Shown piece by piece: positions 59,943 through 64,000 of a DNA stretch of 64,000 nt. A program made the translations under genes and the position numbers. The DNA comes from Rhodospirillales bacterium (lineage in GTDB: Bacteria; Pseudomonadota; Alphaproteobacteria; Rhodospirillales; Shumkoniaceae), in assembly GCA_014859895.1 (NCBI GenBank), contig JACZKS010000010.1:43489-107488 (forward strand), written 5' to 3'. Positions within the stretch are counted from its first letter, which is position 1. Every line of letters begins with the position of its first letter. The notes below the pieces were generated by a model. That model did not search any database. It was given only the letters and a program-made list of their open reading frames with translations, and was not told where the DNA came from.

Positions 59943-60812
59943 ATGCTCTATGCCGGGCATCGACAGGTTGCGCCATACGGCCAGCCACTGCTTCCATTGT
60001 GGACCATCCTGGATGCGGCAGGGATACAGGACGAAGCGACAATTTGCCTCGACGCTGGAGACCCCCTGTCGTGGCCGGGGAGCGGCCCTAAATGGCTGGA
60101 CCGCAGTCCGGGCGGCTATGACTGGTATCTTGGAGAGTCCGCCGAAGCCGACGCCGACCCCGTCTTTACGGGCGGCGTCGGGGACCTGAGAAGCACGACA
60201 TTCTGGGCTCTCGACGGCGCGAGCTGGTTTAAATACGACAGCGCCAACGAAGCTTTCATGAATGCCTGGCACGCGAACGGGGCGGCCTACACCTTCATGT
60301 TCCTGGTGTATCTGGCGGATGGGGCGGCCGACGGTGGGCTGATCGGCGCCACGACGATTCCGGGCGCGATGGCGGCTAACGTGGCGGTCGTCATGTCAAC
60401 CGGCAAGCTTGTGGCAATCGCCGAGGATGCATCTGCATCGAAGGGCGGTTTTTATACGAACAGCCTCGTGACCTCCGTCGATGCGCTTCCCGCGGGTTGG
60501 CACATGTTGGCGGTATCGGTCGATGAAGCCGTCGGCCCAGGCGGCGGTTTCTTGTATTGCGACGGCGCCTTTCTGCCGACCGCTGAGGCGGGCGGCGCGG
60601 ATACGTTCAATGCCACCTATGCCGTCCCAGGAACCGGGTCCGCCGCCACGACCTATCGGCTGGGCCGGTGGGGCACGTATGGGGATCTCACGGCCGTCAA
60701 GCCCATCAGTAGCGGCAGCCGTATCATGGGTTTCGCCTCGTTGAACAAGGCGGCGTCCAAGGCCGAACTGGACGCCGTGTGGGAACTTTCTCGCAAGCGG
60801 CTTGGTATCTAG
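59943..60812 (+). CDS. Tail fibre protein with LamG/concanavalin-like fold
   Basis: 289 residues. TICLDAGDPLSWPGSGPKWLDRSPGGYDWYLGES, then AYTFMFLVYLADG, WHMLAVSVDE and GGGFLYCDGAFL give a LamG-type lectin layout. Probably the receptor-binding part of the tail. GC is lower in third positions than in adjacent genes, as usual for exchanged host-range genes. Confidence 0.7.
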   Translation: MLYAGHRQVAPYGQPLLPLWTILDAAGIQDEATICLDAGDPLSWPGSGPKWLDRSPGGYDWYLGESAEADADPVFTGGVGDLRSTTFWALDGASWFKYDSANEAFMNAWHANGAAYTFMFLVYLADGAADGGLIGATTIPGAMAANVAVVMSTGKLVAIAEDASASKGGFYTNSLVTSVDALPAGWHMLAVSVDEAVGPGGGFLYCDGAFLPTAEAGGADTFNATYAVPGTGSAATTYRLGRWGTYGDLTAVKPISSGSRIMGFASLNKAASKAELDAVWELSRKRLGI

Positions 60813-60823
60813 GGGAGAACATC

Positions 60824-61450
60824 ATGGAACGCTACATCACCATCGTCGACGGCCAGCCGGTCGGTCAGCCCTACGCCAAACCCAGCCGCATCGTCCTGCC
60901 CTCCGGCGCCGTCGTCGGCTGCGCCCACTGGCCGGCCGGGGAGTTCCTCGCCCACGGCAAGGCCCTCGTCGTCGGTGCCGCCGACCCGGAGACGGAAGTG
61001 GAGACTGGCTACACCTTCGACGCCGGGACCGGCACGGCGGCGCCGATCGTCGAGCCGAGGCCTCTGGCGCCCATGCGGGCCGAGGCCGTCGCCCAAATCG
61101 ACCGCGACGCCGAGGCGGCCCGGCTCGCCTTCATCACCGGCGGGTCCGGCCAGGCTCTCGTCTACAAGCGAAAGGCCGAACAGGCCCACGACTGCCTAGC
61201 CAACCACGACGCCCAAAATCCGCCCCCCACCGACAAGTATCCGGCGCTGGAGGCCGAGGTCGGGATCACCGGCGCCGACGTGCTGGGGGTCGCCACCGTG
61301 GTGACCGGCCTGGAAGCGGCGTGGGGAGACATCGCCGACGCCATCGAGGCCATCCGCCTCGGCGCCAAGCGCGACGTCGAGGCGGCGACCACGCCGACGG
61401 AAATCCGCGACGTCGTCTCCGCCATCGCCTGGCCGCAACCCAACACCTGA
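60824..61450 (+). CDS. Tail fibre assembly/DUF4376-like protein
   Basis: 208 residues from ATG 60824 after GGGGAG. MRAEAVAQIDRDAEAARLAFITGGSGQALVYKRKAEQAHDCLANHD... is the helical segment found in tail proteins after fibre genes; N-terminal VDGQPVGQPYAKPSRIVLPSGAVVGC is beta-rich. Likely a fibre chaperone or accessory. Confidence 0.65.
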   Translation: MERYITIVDGQPVGQPYAKPSRIVLPSGAVVGCAHWPAGEFLAHGKALVVGAADPETEVETGYTFDAGTGTAAPIVEPRPLAPMRAEAVAQIDRDAEAARLAFITGGSGQALVYKRKAEQAHDCLANHDAQNPPPTDKYPALEAEVGITGADVLGVATVVTGLEAAWGDIADAIEAIRLGAKRDVEAATTPTEIRDVVSAIAWPQPNT

Positions 61451-61465
61451 CAGGAGAGAGCAGAC

Positions 61466-62896
61466 ATGCCCGAGCAGTTCCTTCATGGAATCGAAGTTGT
61501 TGAAGTTGATGACGGCATCCGCCCGATCCAGACCGTCAAGTCGTCCGTCATCGGCCTCATCGGCACCGCGCCCGATGCCGACGCGACGACGTTCCCCTTG
61601 AACACCCCGGTCCTGCTGGCCGGCCAGCAGCGCCTGGCCGCCAAGCTGGACACCACCGGCGCCGGCGAGGGCACACTGAAGGATGCCTGCGATGACATCT
61701 TCGACCAGACCGGCGCCATGGTGGTGGTGGTCCGCGTCGAGGAAGGCGCCGACGATGCCGAGACGCTGTCCAACGTCATCGGCGACGGGGCGCTGTTCAC
61801 TGGCGTCCATGCCCTGCTGTCCGCCCAGTCGGCCGTGAAAGTGACGCCGCGCCTTTTGATCGCGCCCGGCTTCACCGGCGTGCGGCCGACCGGCGTCAAG
61901 ACCATCGCCGTCGATACCGGCGGCACCGGCTATGCCCAGGACACGACCACGGTCACCATCGCCGGCGACGGCGAGGGGGCGGAGGCCACGGCGACCGTCG
62001 CTGCCGGCGTCGTCACCGCCATCACGGTGACGAAGGGCGGCTTCGGCTACACCGCGGCGCCGGTCGTAACCATCGCCGGGGCGGGGGCCGCCGCCGGCGC
62101 CACGGCGACGGCCACCATCGCATCGGTCGCCAACCCCGTGGTCGCCGAACTGCAAGGCATCGCCAACCGCATGCGGTCCATGATCTTCGCCGACGGGCCG
62201 AATACCACCGACGCGGCCGCCATCACCTATCGCGAGGACTGGGGGTCGGACCGCATCTACGTGATCGACCCGCACGTCATGGTCTGGGACACGGTGGCGA
62301 ACGCCGCCGTGGCACGGCCGGCCAGCGCCCGGGCGGCCGGGCTTCAGGCTCGCCTCGACAACGAGAAGGGCTTCTGGTGGTCGCCGTCCAACCAGGTGCT
62401 GACCGGCATCGTCGGCATCGCCAGGCCGATCGATTTCAACATGTCAGACCCGAACTGCATTGCCAACTATCTGAACGAAAACGAGGTGGCCACCATCATC
62501 CAGGCCGACGGTTACCGGCTGTGGGGCAACCGCACCACCAGCGCCGATCCGCTGTGGGCCTTCCTGTCGGTGCGGCGCACCGCCGACATGATCTACGAGA
62601 GCATTGAACAGGCGTTCCTGTGGGCCATGGACAGGCCCTTCTCGGCCCAGCTGCTGCGCGACATCGAGGGCAGCGTCAACGCCTACCTGCGCCACCTGAC
62701 GGTGGTGGGCGCCATCCTGGGCGGCACCGCATGGCTCGATGCCGAACTCAATACCGCCGACCAGCTCCAGGCCGGAAAGCTCTTCGTCGACTTCGACATC
62801 GAGCCGGCGGCGCCGCTGGAGCACCTGACGTTCCGGGCCCACCGCAACGCCGGCTACTACGAGGAGCTGGTCAACCAGGTGGCGGCGGCCGCCTAA
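61466..62896 (+). CDS. FI: Contractile tail sheath FI (P2 type) with inserted domain
   Basis: 476 residues. The start HGIEVVEVDDGIRPIQTVKSSVIGLIGTAPDADATTFPLNTPVLL and the end GRDIEGSVNAYLRHLTVVGAILGGTAWLDAELNTADQLQAGKLFVDFDIEPAAPLEHLTFRAHRNAGYYEELV-type segment follow P2 FI. P2 FI is about 396 residues; the excess is a block at about residues 148-218 made of two repeats (DTGGTGYAQDTTTVTIAGDGEGAEATATVAAG and KGGFGYTAAPVVTIAGAGAAAGATATATIA). The block is probably exposed on the tail surface. Confidence 0.92.
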   Translation: MPEQFLHGIEVVEVDDGIRPIQTVKSSVIGLIGTAPDADATTFPLNTPVLLAGQQRLAAKLDTTGAGEGTLKDACDDIFDQTGAMVVVVRVEEGADDAETLSNVIGDGALFTGVHALLSAQSAVKVTPRLLIAPGFTGVRPTGVKTIAVDTGGTGYAQDTTTVTIAGDGEGAEATATVAAGVVTAITVTKGGFGYTAAPVVTIAGAGAAAGATATATIASVANPVVAELQGIANRMRSMIFADGPNTTDAAAITYREDWGSDRIYVIDPHVMVWDTVANAAVARPASARAAGLQARLDNEKGFWWSPSNQVLTGIVGIARPIDFNMSDPNCIANYLNENEVATIIQADGYRLWGNRTTSADPLWAFLSVRRTADMIYESIEQAFLWAMDRPFSAQLLRDIEGSVNAYLRHLTVVGAILGGTAWLDAELNTADQLQAGKLFVDFDIEPAAPLEHLTFRAHRNAGYYEELVNQVAAAA

Positions 62897-62911
62897 CCCG
62901 AGGAGACAGAC

Positions 62912-63400
62912 ATGCTTCCCAAGACGCTCAAGAATTTCACGGTGTTCGTCGACGGCGTCGGCTATGCCGGCCGGATCGAGGAGGGCGCCCCGCCCAAGAC
63001 GACGCTGGATACCCAGGAGTTCGCCGGCGGCGGCATGGCCGGCACCGTCGACATCCCCATGGGCACCGTCGCCAAGATGGAGTTCGAGTTCACCCTGGCC
63101 GAGATGAACCCCGACGTCATCGGCAAGCTCGGCCAGGCGGATGTCCCGATCACCTTCCGCGGCGCCCAGGGGACCGAGAACGAGGCCGTCATCATCGAAA
63201 CCCGGTCGCTGATCCGCGAGCCCGACCTCGGGACCTGGAAGCGGGGCGACAAGAACACCCTCAAAATCGCCGCCACGGCCAGCTACTACAAGCTCTCCAT
63301 CGCCGGCAGCGATGTCATCGAAGTCGACGTCGAGGCCATGAAGTTCGTGGTGCGCGGCGTCGACCAGCTGGCCGCCGTGCGCACCGCCCTGGGGCTGTAG
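62912..63400 (+). CDS. FII: Tail tube protein FII (P2 type)
   Basis: 162 residues. LPKTLKNFTVFVDGVGYAGRIEEGAPPKTTLDTQEFAGGGMAGTVDIPMG...YKLSIAGSDVIEVDVEAMKFVVRGVDQLAAVRTALGL is the P2 FII pattern. Sixteen bases after the sheath gene with GAGGAG. Forms the inner tube. Confidence 0.92.
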   Translation: MLPKTLKNFTVFVDGVGYAGRIEEGAPPKTTLDTQEFAGGGMAGTVDIPMGTVAKMEFEFTLAEMNPDVIGKLGQADVPITFRGAQGTENEAVIIETRSLIREPDLGTWKRGDKNTLKIAATASYYKLSIAGSDVIEVDVEAMKFVVRGVDQLAAVRTALGL

Positions 63401-63409
63401 GAGGCGGGC

Positions 63410-63724
63410 ATGGAAAAGGACAAGGATGCTCTTCAATACCCCGTGACCGTGAACGGCCAGGAGTACAAGAAGCTGACCATGCGCCGCCCCAAGGTGAAGG
63501 ACGACTTGGCCGCCCAGGCGCAGGCCAAGAGCGAAGGGGAGCGGGAGGCCTTCCTATTTGCCATCCTGTGCGGTGTCCCCCCGGAGGTGATCCGCGAGGT
63601 CGACCAGGCGGCCGACTATGCCCGCCTGCAAGCGGACTATCAGGGTTTTTTCACCTCGACCCCGACGACCTCCGAATCGCCGGGGCATTCGTCGCCCGCG
63701 TCCTTCACCAGCCGTGGCCGGTGA
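63410..63724 (+). CDS. E: Tail assembly chaperone E (unshifted product)
   Basis: 104 residues. EKDKDALQYPVTVNGQEYKKLTMRRPKVKDDL is the gpE start. After the slip site the zero frame runs on for about 24 codons of low-complexity Ser/Pro/Thr sequence, so the short product is E. See the frameshift entry for the extended form. Confidence 0.88.
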   Translation: MEKDKDALQYPVTVNGQEYKKLTMRRPKVKDDLAAQAQAKSEGEREAFLFAILCGVPPEVIREVDQAADYARLQADYQGFFTSTPTTSESPGHSSPASFTSRGR

Positions 63725-63807
63725 TCGAGGAGATGACCCATGAGCAGTTGCGCGACCGCGTTGAGGACGCGGCGCGCCTCATCAAGGAACTGAGGATCAA
63801 GCCGTGA
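63410..63807 (+). CDS. E': E-E' fusion by -1 frameshift
   Basis: A -1 shift at the slip site moves translation into the frame reading FFHLDPDDLRIAGAFVARVLHQPWPVIEEMTHEQLRDRVEDAARLIKELRIKP, ending at TGA 63805. The resulting protein of about 132 residues equals the E+E' chaperone of P2-like phages that loads the tape measure. Confidence 0.8.
63646..63652 (+). promoter_or_regulatory. Ribosomal slippery heptamer TTTTTTC
   Basis: In the E frame the codons are GGT TTT TTC, giving T TTT TTC, a canonical X XXY YYZ site. The open -1 frame downstream encodes the E' part. Confidence 0.8.
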
Positions 63808-64000
63808 GCGTCGGGAATGATCTCAACGTCGGCGTCGTCGTTACCGCCAAGGTCGGAAACGCCGTCCGCGAGGTCGGCAAGGCGGCCAAGGGCGTGCGCA
63901 AGGATACCGCCGACGTCGCCCAGAGCCAGCGCAGCCTGGCGCGGGCGAGCGACGACGCCGGGCGGTCGACCGGTCGCCTCGGCACCGCCCTGGCCGGGGC
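63804..64000 (+). CDS. T: Tail tape measure protein T, start only
   Basis: GTG 63804 overlaps the E' stop (GTGA). MSVGNDLNVGVVVTAKVGNAVREVGKAAKGVRKDTADVAQSQRSLARASDDAGRSTGRLGTALAG is the helical, Ala-rich start typical of tape measure proteins. About 65 codons are visible; the gene continues beyond the window. Confidence 0.85.
   Translation, partial: MSVGNDLNVGVVVTAKVGNAVREVGKAAKGVRKDTADVAQSQRSLARASDDAGRSTGRLGTALAG

Larger units (their letters stand above)
29816..64000. mobile_element. Mu-like transposable prophage with P2-type tail (right end outside window)
   Basis: Gene order repressor, Ner, MuA, MuB, GemA, Mor, lysis, gp27-gp28-gp29-gpF, protease, gpT, gpG is that of Mu-like transposable phages. 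The tail block is in P2 order. The left end is set tentatively at TGTAT (29816), because Mu ends begin TG, because a protein-like frame stops there, and because AACGAAACGG- and CCGAAAAACG-type repeats that could bind MuA lie between 29860 and 29985. The exact end needs a host comparison. Confidence 0.8.

Noticed and set aside
1-64000. CRISPR arrays, rRNA and tRNA genes
   Set aside because: I looked for regularly spaced direct repeats and for tRNA-like cloverleaf ends in the gaps and found none; the gaps are short and explained by promoters, hairpins or IS relics.

Overview
The window is high-GC, densely packed bacterial DNA with strong GC-rich codon use. It carries tripartite tricarboxylate (TTT) and TRAP solute uptake systems and a Mu-type prophage. 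This suggests an alphaproteobacterium, perhaps of Rhodospirillales type; that assignment is inferred from gene content only. About 1-29 kb is host chromosome with three separately regulated catabolic clusters. From about 29.8 kb to the end of the window is a transposable prophage whose right end lies outside. I saw no rRNA, tRNA or CRISPR array.

Host cluster 1 (1-7.4 kb, minus strand, divergent LacI regulator): an IlvD/Edd-type sugar-acid dehydratase, an HpcH/HpaI aldolase, a TctC-TctB-TctA uptake system and a leaderless sulfatase cut by the window edge. Together they read as import, desulfation, dehydration and aldol cleavage of a sugar acid. Two LacI-type palindromes sit between regulator and operon. 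A Cds1-like PLP enzyme follows at 7.7-8.8 kb beside an IS-end-like palindrome.

Host cluster 2 (9.2-17.3 kb, minus strand, divergent IclR regulator): MmgE/PrpD protein, M20 amidohydrolase, TctC-TctB-TctA and a fumarase/adenylosuccinate-lyase superfamily enzyme. The PrpD plus C-N lyase pairing resembles catabolism of N-substituted aspartates such as iminodisuccinate. Host cluster 3 (17.7-29.0 kb, plus strand, divergent GntR/UTRA regulator): FrlD-like kinase, FrlB-like deglycase, an HyuA/HyuB (5-oxoprolinase/hydantoinase) pair, a TRAP transporter with a Tat-signal binding protein, and a DAO-family FAD oxidase. Two almost identical promoter/operator units, before frlD and before dctP, tie it into one regulon for an Amadori-type (glycated amine) substrate. 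IS debris lies at 29.0-29.4 kb.

Prophage (about 29.8-64 kb): minus-strand S24 repressor, Ner, ParB-like protein, MuA transposase, MuB ATPase, a run of small overlapping early genes (a free-standing DnaA domain IV, DUF3164, TSCPD, a methyltransferase, GemA, HNH, a Mor-like activator), a strong terminator, a lysis cassette, Mu-type packaging and head genes (gp27/28/29, gpF, protease, gpT, gpG), then tail genes in P2 order (V, W, J, I, fibre, FI sheath, FII tube, E/E' frameshift, T). It is therefore a mosaic of Mu replication and head with a P2-type contractile tail. Three minus-strand cargo genes interrupt it: 31.3 kb, a small membrane protein at 51.2 kb, and a DUF4145 protein at 56.9 kb placed exactly between W and J. 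The main points of novelty are the DUF4145 unit, the gpF-nuclease fusion, the signal-peptide-like capsid leader, the sheath insertion and repeated operator-like palindromes.
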